The notes beneath the pieces were generated by a model, which was not told the DNA's origin, made no database searches, and saw only the letters and a list, made by a program, of their open reading frames with translations. Made by a program: the position numbers and the translations under genes. From Utricularia gibba (lineage: Eukaryota; Streptophyta; Magnoliopsida; Lamiales; Lentibulariaceae), in the NCBI GenBank assembly GCA_002189035.1, contig NEEC01000004.1:1426001-1490000 (forward strand): DNA of 64,000 nt. The letters are read 5' to 3'. How positions within the stretch are numbered: position 1 is the stretch's first letter; every line of letters starts with the position of its first letter. Positions 1 through 12,775 of the stretch are shown here, piece after piece.

Positions 1-552
1 AAATAGATAATTCATTTTATTTTCTTTTCAAAATCGATATACAATTTTAATAAATTTAAAAAATACTCAAATTAGTTGAACTCTTTTAAATATAATCAAT
101 CCCTATAAGACTTGAGCTTTTTATTTTAATATTTATTATCCAAAGATTCAAATAATCTTTTTAATTTCAACCTTTCAACCATGTTTTTTTACCATGTTTG
201 TGAATATTATTCATAAGAAAAGTGTTTGTGAATATTATTCATTTTAATCTTTTGTACGATATTATATGTTTAGAATACTTAATCCTCATAATTTTATACT
301 TATTTCTTTCCTAAAAAAGATCTAATATAAAATTAAAATAATTTATTTATTTAAATATGTATTCTTCCTTATATGTAATCAATATATAATATTATTACCA
401 AACTCCTAACCTTACATAACATACTCTCACAAATATATATGTTAGTGAGCCACATAACAAAACTATGGTTGTTTCCATTTCATGGAAATTGTTTCAAAAA
501 AGTATTTTTTAATGATTTTTTGGAGTAATAACTATTTGAAAAACTGCAGTGT

Positions 553-663
553 ATTTTTTAAAATAGATTCTTTCTCTCAAAATATTTTTTAAAATAGATT
601 CTTTCTCTCAAAATATTTTTTAAAATAGATTATTTTTCTCAAAATATTTTTTAAAATATTTTT
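553..663. repeat. 31-bp tandem repeat, about 3.5 copies
   Basis: A unit of the form AAAATATTTTTTAAAATAGA followed by TTCTTTCTCTC recurs head to tail about three and a half times. The third copy has small changes in the pyrimidine tract. It lies in AT-rich intergenic DNA and no function is implied. Confidence 0.75.
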
Positions 664-819
664 TATGTCAAAAAGTTAAAAATACTTGCATTTGTTAGAC
701 AATTTAGGTGGGTTTCTATGTGTGTTTATTAACAAACCCACGTTTGGTATGTGAGTTTTAGATGGATAAAAATATATTCGATTGTTGTTTATACATTCAA
801 TAAGAACCGATAGAGTTGG

Positions 820-859
820 GTTTACTTAAATCGAGGGAAGTCGGTTGATTTAAGTAAAC
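820..859. repeat. perfect 13-bp inverted repeat (hairpin)
   Basis: The arms GTTTACTTAAATC (820-832) and GATTTAAGTAAAC (847-859) are perfect reverse complements around a 14-base spacer. The neighbourhood (734-748) also carries AAACCCACGTTTGGT, a motif found in the subterminal part of the Harbinger element at 39.4-45.9 kb. It may be a relic of a small non-autonomous relative of that element. Confidence 0.55.
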
Positions 860-1738
860 AAGTGTTGCATTTTCCAATTTTATCCTCACACCACTATGAA
901 TTTCAACACAAATCCACCAGAAATCAGTTGCAAACATTGTGAATTGCCAACGGTGTCGCATTCGTGTACTGATTGGCCAGACAGGTGGGTCTTCTGGTAT
1001 GCTTGTTTTTTTTTTGCTATTGATGGGTTTTGTTTATTGTTGATGCATATTGTGACCCTTGTCTTTGATTTTTTGAGTGTTGTGACGTTTTTATTGAATT
1101 TTTTTGTGAATCTTGTGTGCATTATAAAGAATCAATAAGCAACATATGATGAATGACTCGATGTATGACAAAACACACGGGCAATGAAAGTAACAACAAG
1201 CACTACATATGTATATATATTCAGTACATACTTCTTAGGATTTTATGTTTACATGAACACTGCTACTCATGGTTTCTAGTGCTTCCTTGTGATGCTGTTC
1301 ATATTTCATCACTATGGTGCATGTTACCTTGTATGGGTGGTCAGTTTTGGAAAGGGGTATATGAATTATTTCATATATATTCGTCATATATCTAATTTTA
1401 TATTTATATGTCAAAAATCTTTTCATTTTAAATTTAAATAAATTAAATTCATTAATCAAATACAAATAATATTCTAAACTCATAAAATCTATTTATCTAA
1501 ACTAAAATAAACTAAACTCGGGTTTATATGTTGTCCCCAAATACACCCTTATATGTTTAATATGAGAAAATCAATGGATATTTATTATTGAACAAAAAAC
1601 CCACTAGTCCTTGGAAGTTTAGAAAATGAAGGAGAAACCTCTAACGTGCAATGGATTTCTTTAACCTTCTCTCGCAATGGATTTCTAACCCGTCAGCCGA
1701 ATGTTTTTCTAGTAGTGAGAATTCGAAAAGTTAGAATG

Positions 1739-2096
1739 TTTAACTCCAAAAGTGACTTGTGAGAGAGGTTTAGTATTTACTAATTCATTATATAATTTTT
1801 TGGATATAAGCTAGAATGTTAAAATTCGAATATTTAATAATTCATTATATAATTTTTGATAATTTCAAAATGTGGTTAAACTCCAAAAGTGACTTGTGAG
1901 AGAGGTTTAGATCATTTGTGTATAAATTATTTGGATTTTAGTGAGTATTGATCATTTTATTTTATTGATTTCTCTCATATTTGGAGGTTTAGATCATTTG
2001 ATAAAATTGATAAGTTTATTGGGTTACTAGATTAGGGTTTTGCAATATAATCAGTTTGATTGGATATTTAAGTTATGTGAGTATTGATCATTTTAT
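1739..2096. repeat. nested direct repeats in intergenic DNA
   Basis: A block around AACTCCAAAAGTGACTTGTG plus AGAGAGGTTTAG occurs near 1741 and again near 1880. AATTCATTATATAATTTTT occurs near 1781 and 1839. GTGAGTATTGATCATTTTAT occurs near 1941 and 2077. The interleaving suggests local duplications followed by divergence. Confidence 0.6.
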
Positions 2097-2857
2097 ATTT
2101 AAATTACAGATATATTTTTATTAATGTGAAGAATATTTTTTCACTATGAATCATTTTTTTAAAAGCAATATTTATCAAGAATTCATCCAAATGTTATAAA
2201 AAAAAATCAAGAGATTAAAAATAAAATTTCCCTTAGGAATTTTATTTTATAAGAGAAAATAGGATATAGATGTTAAAGAGTAAGGACAAAATGTCTAAAT
2301 CAATCTGCTTTAGAAGATATTTTATAAGAGAAAATAGTATTTATAATATGTGTATAATACAAATGATATATAAAATATAGTTTTAAATTACAAATTTATA
2401 AATATAATTATTAATAAAATATATAATTTATTTATTAAAATCAATTTTATTTTTGATATTCCAAATATACATTCATTTTATAATAATCATTCTAAAAAAT
2501 ACTTTGAAATATATATAAATTTTCAATTTTATTAAAATCAATTCTGAATTGATTCTTAGCAACTAATGTTATGAAACCTAATCATTGAGGAGGTTGGTTG
2601 ACTTTTTAAACTGCTCGCACGTTTGGTGTGATAGATTAGAGATGTCAATTCCCGGAGAGCGCGTGTCAATTATCATCTGTCGAGCTCAAACCTAACGATC
2701 ATTATTTCTTCGGCTGGCTTTTCTTCTTTTTTTTGTTATTTAATTTTTTTATTTTCTTTTAAGAGGTAGATCCAATGGGCTTTTTTAATGGAGGTCGTTT
2801 CCAGCTGTTGCCGCCAACTGAGTACTCGGAGATTTGCTGGACGTCCACGCGAAGCAA

Positions 2858-5800
2858 ATGAGTGATCTCCCCGCCGACGACGTCTTTCCTTCAGATCCGC
2901 CGCAGCATCTGCTTGAGAGGCTCAAAGATTACGGTCAAGAACACGTCTTTGCTCGTTGGAATGAGCTATCTTCCAACGAACGCCAGCTCCTCGTCGATGA
3001 TATTAAAGTATTTTATTCCTTTGCCCTCCCGGATATCCTCTTTGCTTATTGGGTCGATTTTAGAAGGTCTTGGTTTTTTGTCCAAGTGCATTGTTTTTAA
3101 TCTGCTAACCGTTCCCCTCTAGTCTTAGATTTTAATTAATGATCTGGGGTCATTGATGTCGACTAGATCGTGTGCACCTTTTACCCATAAATGAGTTTAA
3201 TGTTGCAGATTCTTACATTTGACTGCTTAATTGGAAATATGCACATATTTGAATCGTGAGTCCTAGGTTAACAAATACCCTTTTGCAGAGCATAGATCTT
3301 CCGAGGATTGATCGTATTATTCGATGCTCATTTCGTTCTCAAGGTTTATTTTTTTTTATGTTTATGTGCATCTTGTTTGATTAAATGAGTCTTGTAAAAC
3401 TAGTAAGATCTGTGTAGGCCTTTCTGCTGCCACGGTAGAGCCTGTTTTGGAGAGCAATGTATCGACGGTTAATAAGAGGACTGCTGAAGAGAGGGATAGA
3501 TGGTGGGAGATAGGATTGAAGGCCATCTGTGAAGGAAAGTTGGGTGTGCTGCTCCTCTCCGGAGGCCAGGTGGTTGATTAATTTTTTAGGTGATGTGTCT
3601 TTTGCTTATTCTTTTTTTGGCGGTCTCGAATGTTCTTAAAGTTCGTGGGTGAAGCATCACTTGCATGATACTATAGTGTTGAAATTAGAACTCTTGTGTT
3701 GATATTGTGATGATAGTAACACCAGTTCCACCTTATCATATCCGGCTATAGACATGGGAATTACCTTGGCCTTCATTGTTATGATACAATAAAGGTGTTG
3801 ATTGAAGGTTGATCGATCTTTATGATATAGGGCACTCGCTTAGGAAGTTCAGATCCAAAGGGTTGTTTCAGTAAGTGTTTATCTTCTCTTTACTGAATAA
3901 TATGTGTAATGTAGGTGAAACTCTTCAATTTACTTACCCCAGCAATTTGTATTTGCATTTTTTCATCGATAAGTTGATTTCTATTGATACATTTTCCTCA
4001 AAACAGAGTAGAAGTAGTGGTAGATGCCGCATTGACATCCTTAATAGTTGGAGGCGTTTATTATTTTTTACAAGGATTTATATATTTTAGTTTATCTATT
4101 TTTTTACATGACCGTTTTCTGTAATCTTGTTCTACTAGTTAGCACTTTTTTGACAATCCGATTTCATGTCTCTTTACTGAAAGAATTTGTCCTCCTTGAT
4201 GTTTTTCATTAGATTCTCAATCTTATTTTCAGATATTGGGCTTCCATCTGGTAAATCACTTTTTCAGCTTCAAGCTGAACGAATCTTGTGTCTTCAAAGA
4301 TTGGCTGCTCAATCTCCAAGTCGAGGTAAGTATTGCATTTTTTACATGAATTCCGAACCTTTTTCATTCAAGTGTGCAAATATAAAAATTTGATTGGCTA
4401 TTTGTAGGGCCTTCAAGTGCTAAACCTATACAATGGTACATAATGACTAGCCCATTCACTGATGAATCTATACGAAAATTCTTTGAATGCCGTAAATATT
4501 TTGGCCTTGAACCAGATCAAGTAAGTGTTGTTCGCCTTGCTTAAATGATTTGATATTTGATTCTAAAATATTGCTAATTAAGATACCCTAAATCAAACAC
4601 AGGTCACCTTCTTCCAGCAGAGCACTATTACATGCGTGTCTCGGGATGGCAGATTTATCATGGAGGCTCCTTACAAAGTAGGGTATACGTTTTGTTACTT
4701 GTGTATGAATAACCTAGGTTGATACAAGTGTATTTTAGTTGGTAGTACCTGAAATGGTTTTTTGCTTTTTGTTTTTGGAAAGATTGAAAAAATTAAGTAC
4801 ATTCTTCTATCTATTCTGCTTTTTCCTCTCAGTAGCATATCGCAAATATTTGGTTTGTCTTAAATCCAGGTAGCCAAGTCTCCTGATGGGAATGGTGGAG
4901 TCTATTCAGGTGAACTGCAGCAATCTATTTGTTCTATCTTCGCTTATATTTCTTATAATACCTTTTTTTTTTCCAATTCTTTTGCAGCTTTACAATCTTC
5001 AGGCTTGCTGGAAAGTATGTCAATGAAAGGCATAAAATACTTGGATTGCTATGGGGTTGACAATGCTTTGGTCTGCATGTCTTTTTTCACCTTCGTACTC
5101 TATTTGTGATATTTTTCAACATTCATGAGTAATGATATTTTATTAAAAATAGGTGCGCGTTGCTGACCCAACTTTTCTTGGCTATTTTATTGAAAAAGGA
5201 ACAGCTGTTGCTGCAAAAGTTGTCAAGAAGGTACGTAGATTCTGCATTTGTAGATAAATATTCTTCCAAGACCTTTACATTTACATTTACACTGCTTCTG
5301 TATCCATGAACCTTTTTTTTTTTTTCTTCTGTTTAGTTATACCCCCAAGAAAAGGTTGGTGTATTTGTTCAACGAGGAAGGGGTGGCCCTCTGTCAGTAG
5401 TTGAGTATAGCGAGTTGGACCCATCTCTCGCCAGTGATGTTGATCAGGAAACTGGGCGGCTTCGTTTTTGTTGGAGTAATGTATTCCTCTTCATCTCTTC
5501 CATAATTTTCAATCAATTACTAGTATTTCCACTTTCATACATTATATTTAAAAGCATCCAGCGAAGGAAAGAACTTAAGAAATGCATTCATATTAGATTT
5601 GTACATTACTTTCTGCCTTTAGTCTTTGCAACCGTGTTATGTTCACTGTTCATAGTTAACATTTTTTTTCATGTCTCAGTTCACGTGCATTGTTGATGTT
5701 GCATTAATACAATGATTGATGATTTTATTGATTGCCCTTTACCATTTCAGGTTTGCCTTCATATGTTCACGCTTGATTTTGTGATCCAAGTAGCAAATGG

Positions 5801-6471
5801 TCTTGAGAAGGATAGCATGTAATATTTCTCTTTTAGTTTTGCATCCTTTCTCCTTCCACTTTAGTTCCACTAAGCAGACTCTTTGTCGCATCCTATTAAG
5901 CATGATAGTTCAGATTGTCCCTTTCCTTAAGATTTCGGCTCACTCTCCCGTGTACAGATACCATGTTGCAGAAAAAAACATACCTTCAATTCATGGGCAC
6001 ACCATGGGTTACAAGCTTGAGCAGTTCATATTTGATGCATTTCCATATGCTTCGTCAATGTCTCTCTTTGAGGTACAGACAAATAAATCACAACATTCAT
6101 CATATCATCTTGTTGCTGCTTCAGCCCTGCTATCCCATTGTTTCATAGGTGCTACGCGAAGAAGAGTTTGCACCAGTCAAGAATGCCAATGGTTCCAAAT
6201 TTGACACTCCTGACAGTGCCCGGCTGCTTGTTCTTCGGCTCCATACAAGATGGGTGGTTGCTGCAGGGGGTTTGTCAGTCACTCAGTGCCTCTCTATTCA
6301 ACCGGTAGACTCACATTAAGGTTATAAATCAATTTCTTGGTCCCAGAATTGCTTGAACTTCGTGTTGTCTCAGGTGTGGAAGTTTCACCCTTGTGTTCCT
6401 ACGCCGGAGAAAACCTGGAAGCCATTTGTCGTGGGAGAAACTTTCATGCTCCCTGTGAGATTTCATTTTAG
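2858..6471 (+). CDS. GlcNAc1pUT: UDP-N-acetylglucosamine pyrophosphorylase (apparent frameshift near 3' end)
   Basis: The enzyme of this family makes UDP-GlcNAc from UTP and GlcNAc-1-phosphate in the cytosol, feeding N-glycan, GPI-anchor and O-GlcNAc synthesis. About fifteen exons can be joined (2858-3007, 3289-3343, 3418-3569, 3831-3870, 4233-4325, 4408-4520, 4603-4677, 4870-4909, 4988-5070, 5153-5230, 5337-5480, 5751-5818, 5958-6072, 6149-6304, 6374-6471). The nucleotide-binding loop [18 protein letters not shown] is split over two exons and is followed by [34 protein letters not shown] and the conserved end [16 protein letters not shown]. The ATG at 2858 is used because upstream ATGs run into stops. 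Joined length is about 486 residues, close to the plant family (about 500). In the penultimate exon a run of five Gs (6266-6270) leaves the frame one base short; see findings. Confidence 0.88.
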
Positions 6472-8776
6472 CCACTGTCGGTTGGCTGTTTACCTCCCCT
6501 TGAAGGCGTGTGGTGTGTTCCCGTTTGCTCTGAAAAGTCTGTCATGAACTTGAAAAGATTTACAGTTCATTATATTTTTCAACGCAGAGGATTTGGCCAA
6601 CGCTTCCCAAATAGTGGCCACAAAACCACAATCAAATTATATGCTTTGGTTTTTGTTAACCTCAAGTGAACAATCTTTAGCTAGTTCAGTTGATTGTACT
6701 CTTTAAACATTCGTGTATTGATAATAATACATATTTGGTAAATTAATTTAATAGTAAATAAATATTTTTACGAAAGTATAGTAAAATATTTCAAGTTGTA
6801 TATTTTAAAATTTAACTTTTAGGTGGGTTTTGGTAAATAACATTATTTATAAAGTATTTGTTTTAAGTATATTTATCAAATATAATATTATTTCAAACAT
6901 ATATATTTAAAATCTATATATCAAACAAACTTTAATTTTAAATATATAATACATATTTATTTAAATACAAATAATTCAAATGCATTATTAATTATAATAT
7001 ATGACTGAATTAATTCTACATACTAAGGCCTTGTATTTGTATCTATTAATTGTTTTAATTAACATTTTAATCAAATATCGAAAACATATAACATTTAAAA
7101 TGGGTTTTAAAATATCCATATAAAGAAAACTAATCTCTGGTCAAGTTGATGAACATACATAGTAGAATGGGGGATTTTTTTTCTAGGGCAAAAGGGGTTT
7201 CTTTGAAAAAAATCAAAGTAAAGGGGCGGATTGGGCACTGAATCAGGATGATGATATTATGATTGACGAAAAAGGGAAGAAGATGATGCAAAGATAATAT
7301 GGATGGCCGGCCCACCACTCGGTTCCTCGTCGCTCTTCCACCTACGAAAAGGCGAAAGTGGCTTAAGATGGGCATGGATGTCGGTGGGGATTAAGGATCA
7401 CGCGTAACAGAATCGTTTGTCGGCACATTTTTTATTGTATTTGTAAGTTTCTCTTCCTCAATTTCTGCAATTGGGTTTCAATTTTAGTTCAGTGTGGTGC
7501 TGGGGAAGGCGTCGAAACGCAACTGAGGGGATCCATGTGACTCCTAAGTTGAGGTAGGAGTAAAAGAGACAATCGCTGAAATTCGTGCGTGAAGGGTTCG
7601 AGGGCACCTACCTTATTGTGGCTGGGTATGATGGATTCAGGATTTTTATGGGTTGCCTGATACTTTCATGCAGCCTTTATTTTTTGTTCACAAGATTCCA
7701 CGGAATCATCGTTATCCTTTGTGCTACTTTCCAAAATTGATTCTTATTGAGTAAATGCCTGTTGAGACGTGTGTTGATAACTGGCCACTCGTATGAAGCG
7801 TGATGAAAGAAAAGACTTGGTGGGACAGGAGGAAGAGGACAAAGAATGGGAAATTCACTGCGGAATTCTACTGCAGATAATTTACCGAGTACAACAGCCT
7901 TCGTTGGAGAAATCTGAAAAGCTCATTATCCTTTATATGTCATTCCAAAAACAGCTATCGTCTTCAAAGATGATTTCTTTCTCGCATTCACTCTCTCTCC
8001 CTCTCACGCTCACGGTACACTTCCATATCTGATTAAGCCCAGGCCCCCTACCCCCTTTGTAATGGATTCCGCGTCAATGGCGTGGGCGCTTGATGATCAT
8101 GTAAATTTGCAGGAATTGAAGCTGGTGATGTGGGCATGGTAATCTATCTGTGTACGCTTGTTTTTGTCACTTTTCTTTGCAAACGCATTGCTGTTATGGA
8201 GTATGCATTCAAAATTTGTTTGCTATTCTTGAAAACGCTAATTTTTGCTTGTGTTATATCATTTTAGGCTTTGGCCTTCTATCAGCAACACTGATATTTT
8301 TCCTTGGAGTATAATCCTTGATACTTCAAGTGCATCTTTTTTATTCAATGGTTTCAGTTTATGTTTTTTTCTGGGGCGTAATAGCTGAAAAACCGCTTTA
8401 ATCTGCGGAACTTGTCACTCACGTATGAGCTATAGTTCTGTATTACTCCGATTCTTATTTTTTTTTCCTCTGAAATGCTCTGGATGATTTAGTTCATCTG
8501 ACTGCAGATGTTCTTGTCGTTGTCTCTTTTATCACTAAGAGTAACTGTGTTTCAGGAATTTCAGTGTGCTTGCATTGATTTAACGACTGGGGCTCTTCCA
8601 TGAAACTGCTGTGAGTATCTTTGTTTTTTTTTTTTTTTCTAATTTACCTTTTAAAAGCACCAAATCTAGTTGACAAGTTGTTGAATATCCTTGACTCAGT
8701 GCAGTATTGCGAATTATTTGATGCAGACACGATAACTGTATTTTACTTGAGGGGGAAGCAACGCTTGGATAAAGCT
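6472..8776. other. spacer and 5' leader region of the NAL1-like gene
   Basis: From 6472 to about 7130 the DNA is AT-rich with no gene. From about 7390 it becomes less AT-rich and contains pyrimidine-rich stretches and possible splice sites (for example around 8110-8160 and 8555-8615). This fits untranslated 5' exons and introns of the downstream protease gene, but I cannot fix their borders. Confidence 0.45.
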
Positions 8777-10950
8777 ATGGCTTTATGGGATTTAAGTGCC
8801 TCTAATTCTGGTCCCTCTCAATCCGAGGAATCAGCTTTGGATTTGGAAAGGAACGGATGCAATGATCTGAATCAGCCTGAGTCAATTTCACACCCTTCAC
8901 AATCACTTGCATCCGGAGGTCACCTTTCTGAGACAAATAAGGCCTACTTTTCATGGCCTGCCTGTCGAATAACTGATGATGCTGAAGATAGAGAAAATTA
9001 CTTTATGAACCTTCAGAAAGAGCTTCTACCTGAAGCATATGGACGGCGACCCACTGGAGCCCAGGCTTCTACATTGCTGGAACTGATGATAATCAGGGCG
9101 TTTCATAGCAGATTCCTCAGGCGGTATAGTTATGGCACTGCAATTGGTTTCAGAATCAAGAAGGGTGGGCTGACTAATACACCTGCTATTCTAGTATTTG
9201 TTGCTAGAAAAGTTCATCAGCGTTGGCTCAATCCATCACAGTGGCTACCTGCCTTTCTTGAGGTCTTATGGCTGTTGTGCTTCAGCCTACCCTTTATTTA
9301 ATTATACTTTTACCTTGAGTCTGCTGTTATTGGAACCAGATAGTCTCATGGTGTCTGGAAAATGTCTATACTTTGTGAGAATTGGTTGCATAGACTTCAG
9401 GCATTGTGTTTACTTAGAGTTGACCTGCAGGGACCTGGTGGGATATGGTGCGACGTTGATGTTGTGGAATTTGCTTACTTTGGAGCGCCTTCATCCACCT
9501 CAAAGATACGACGATACACGGAACTTGTAGATGGCCTTGGTGGAAGTGCTTCGTGCATTGGATCCGGTTCCCAGGTAGAACCTTTGTTTCTGAACCTGGC
9601 CTCTGTCTACATTGAAATTAATGAAAACAACAATTTACAGGTTGCAGGCCAAGAAACATCAGGAACCTTGGGAGCCATTGTCAAGAGCAGAACAGGAAAT
9701 AGGCAGGTTGGTTTTCTCACTAACCGCCATGTTGCTGTGGACCTCAACTGCCCGAATCAAAAGATGTTCCACCCCTGGCCCCCTAATCTTGGACCAGGTG
9801 TATATTTGGGTGCTGTTGAAAGGGCTACATCATTCATAACAGATGATAATTGGTATGGTGTCTATGCTGGCGACAACCCTGGTAATGCTATTTTTAAAGG
9901 ATCATTTATCATTTGATATGCCCCTGGAAAGACCCCTCCCTGATTCTGTGTCAATGCAGAGACCTTCGTTCGAGCAGATGGCGCTTTTATTCCTTTCGCT
10001 GAAGATTTTGACCTGTCCAATGTCACCACTCGTGTGAATGGCATAGGGGAAATTGGAAACGTCCATGTTATAGACCTGCAATCCCCCATTGGAAGCCTTG
10101 TTGGGCGGCAAGTTGTGAAAGTTGGGAGGAGCTCTGGTTTGACTATTGGGACAATAATGGCGTATTCCCTGGAATACAATGATGAGAAAGGAATTTGTTT
10201 GTTCACTGATTTACTTGTTGTTGGTGAAAATGAGCAGACATTTGACTTAGAAGGTGACAGTGGGAGTCTCATCCTCCTCACGTCTCAGAATGGTGAGAAA
10301 CCTAGGCCTGTTGGTATTATTTGGGGTGGTACTGCTAATCGAGGCAGATTGATACTGAAACGTGGCAAAGCACCAGAAAACTGGACTAGTGGAGTTGATC
10401 TAGGCCGTCTTCTTGATCTATTGGAGCTTGATCTTGTTACCTCCGATGATGAGCTTCAAGGTTCTGGCTTCCTTCCTTTTGCTCCTGGTATCTCATTTGT
10501 CTCCTAATATAATGGACTGATTTTGTTATATGTTGCTTAGATGCAACGCAACAGCAGAGAAATGGAACACCACGAGCTGACTATGCTGTTGCAGAGTATT
10601 CCCCGCAGGCTCCGGGCACCAAGGAAAACATGAATGGAGAAAATCCTGTTTCAGTTGCACCTGGCACTCAGCCTGTTTCTAGACATGATGATGCCCATCA
10701 GGGCCAAACACATTTAGTGAAAGATGAATTCCAAGTGCAGAGTGGCTTGGAGGGGGTTACCAGCATAGAATACCAGTTCATTCCATTCCCTTCATGCAAT
10801 TCCCCTGCAAATCAAAGCCAGCAAGCAGTCCTGCAGCTCCCCGAAAACCTCTCAGCATTGAGAGATGAGACAGACAACAAGCTTGAGATTTTGTTGCAGT
10901 TGGGAGATCCACAGACGAAGAGGAGAAAACATTCTGACTCAGAGTCATGA
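8777..10950 (+). CDS. NARROW LEAF 1-type trypsin-like protease
   Basis: This is a plant-specific trypsin-fold serine protease of the rice NARROW LEAF 1 family, which affects leaf width, vein number and auxin-related growth. Exons 8777-9262, 9431-9574, 9641-9881, 9960-10460 (or 10487) and 10541-10950 join in frame to about 593 residues. The N-terminus has the family's SEESALDLERN and AYFSWP motifs, then LLELMIIRAFHSRFLRR and GTAIGFRI. The catalytic His lies in GFLTNRHVAVDLNCP and the catalytic Ser in FDLEGDSGSLILL. The Asp of the triad cannot be fixed by eye. The ATG at 8777 is the first one consistent with the family N-terminus. The C-terminal tail is low-complexity and ends in KRRKHSDSES, possibly a nuclear signal. 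Two donors are usable at the end of exon 4, both keeping frame. Confidence 0.9.
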
Positions 10951-12775
10951 TGGATTCTCAAAATAACCCATAACGGCTTCGTTGTACATAGCGAGACACC
11001 GTTGGAAATCCGCATGCCTTCACATATTTACTGTGATGATTATGAAGTTTACATGTAATGGATGTGTGTAAAGATGTTTCTTGAGTTTCAAGAAACATAT
11101 GAGTGCCTTGTAAAGCTGTTCCTGCCATGCCATGCCATTATTCTGTAATGCAAGAAACTGCTGACTTTAACAGTTTTTCTGAGACTCAAGATTGATTGAC
11201 CAAGCCAGCTAATTATACTGGCTAATATGATGGGAAGCAACATATCCTGATTTAGCTTTTTTTTTTCAGTAACATTTTCCAGCTGTGTGGAGGCCCGAGG
11301 CTGATGAGGGACGTGAAGCCATTACCAAACTGCTCTTGTTCAGCGTTAAACTGGAATCCAGAATACAAGGTAATCAAGCCATCATCTGATTTTTCATGTG
11401 CCCTTTGCTGCCAAAGACCAAATTTGTGAACTTGATTCACAAGAGGAAATCTTAGTTGTCATCTTACCATATTGAAGGAAGAGTTGTAGTGATCTTGTCA
11501 TTTATGACAACATTAATCTTATCCATGCTACTTTTTTCATAATTACTTCCAGGCAAGGATGTCAAAATCCTTATAGGTAAACAGGGGCTTTGAATGATTC
11601 CATGAGAACATGTGCTACTGGAGTATTTTTTGCTTATCTGTTCCTGCGAGTTAATGCAGACAAGAACATTAGCGTCACTGTTTCAGTAAATGGTGGTTGG
11701 TTGGAAGTAAAATTGCAGTGAAAGAGACTTACTCCAGTACTGAATAATCAAATTACTGTCTTGGGTGCTCTCTCTGTCGAGGTAAAGACAATTGTCTTGT
11801 CTCCCCATCTAACTCTTCATTATCAACTTTCCCTTAAATGATGCTAATTCATGCATTCATCTTTTCACTGTATTCGTTCACAATAATGTCAGGCTACCAA
11901 TGGGGAAAATGAACTAAGGGAACACCAAACATGAGACAGCTTCATTGAATATTTGCAACAACCGCCCGTAATCACATGACAATTCGAGCCTTCTTATGGC
12001 AAAACCATGTGCGTCCCTGTTCAATAATCACGGGGTGTGGTAGTCTGTGTGGGTGTGTGTCTCTCTCTCTGTTGCTTGCTTTTGAAAAAGGGTATGAGTG
12101 GTCCTTTCCATTCCGTTAGGACAAAGGCTTTACCCTCGTCTTTTTTCATTCGGGCAGCTGTATTCCAAAGCAAAAGACAAACCCTTTGTTTTTCTTTCCC
12201 TTTTGCTCATCACAGCCCATCTAACAAATTCGTCTTCTTAGGGACGACGGAACTGGTGAACACAGTTGACTTCTTGATGAGAATTCTAACATACCCATGT
12301 GCTGTTTTGGCTGTACAGAGCTCCAAGTTCACTCGGGAGGTTGGTGATTTAATTAATTCAATGTGATGAGCACATTTCCAGTGCTATCAAAGATGAGAGT
12401 TGTAAGGTGCAGTTGAAGTGGGGTTACGGAGTGTGAGAGTGGTCCTGGATCCTGCACATCATGTCTGGTTTTAAACTCAGGATTTAAAAACAATAAAAAA
12501 AGGAAAAATGAAAAATGAAAGAGTTTTTCATATTCTCGTTGTTGATAATAAATACCTGGTACTAGTAGCTGCGTATGCGCAGGAGGTGTTTTTGGGGCAG
12601 GCAATGAGTCACTGTCTGTAAGAAATGAATCTTCTGCCCAGAAAACTTATGTCTCTTTCTTCCTCTGTGTTGGTGAAGGGCTCTTTCCTGCTGGGAATAT
12701 GCATGGCTTCTCTGTTTCATTTCTTCTGCGAAAGAAAAACACAATCTTTCGTTGTTACCTTGTTGCTTGTGTAGA
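10951..12775. other. intergenic; probable start of the MIR167 primary transcript
   Basis: The first 150 or so bases look like the 3' UTR of the protease gene. The rest has no protein gene I can support. Scattered frames (for example 12037-12366) contain a CT microsatellite and no domain. The composition is less AT-rich than true spacer, which fits a non-coding primary transcript leading into the MIR167 hairpin. Confidence 0.45.

Larger units (their letters stand above)
1..2857. other. AT-rich intergenic spacer
   Basis: No convincing gene is visible. The stretch is AT-rich and holds small repeats listed separately: a 31-bp tandem repeat near 553-663, a 13-bp-arm hairpin at 820-859 and a cluster of direct repeats at 1739-2096. 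Open frames near 896-1138 and 1153-1395 show no recognisable domain and read like random low-complexity sequence. The last part (about 2590-2857) becomes more GC-rich and should hold the promoter and 5' leader of the pyrophosphorylase gene. Confidence 0.6.

Noticed and set aside
896-1483. Overlapping open frames on both strands near the window start
   Set aside because: Low-complexity, no domain, no splice structure, no promoter; consistent with chance in AT-rich DNA.
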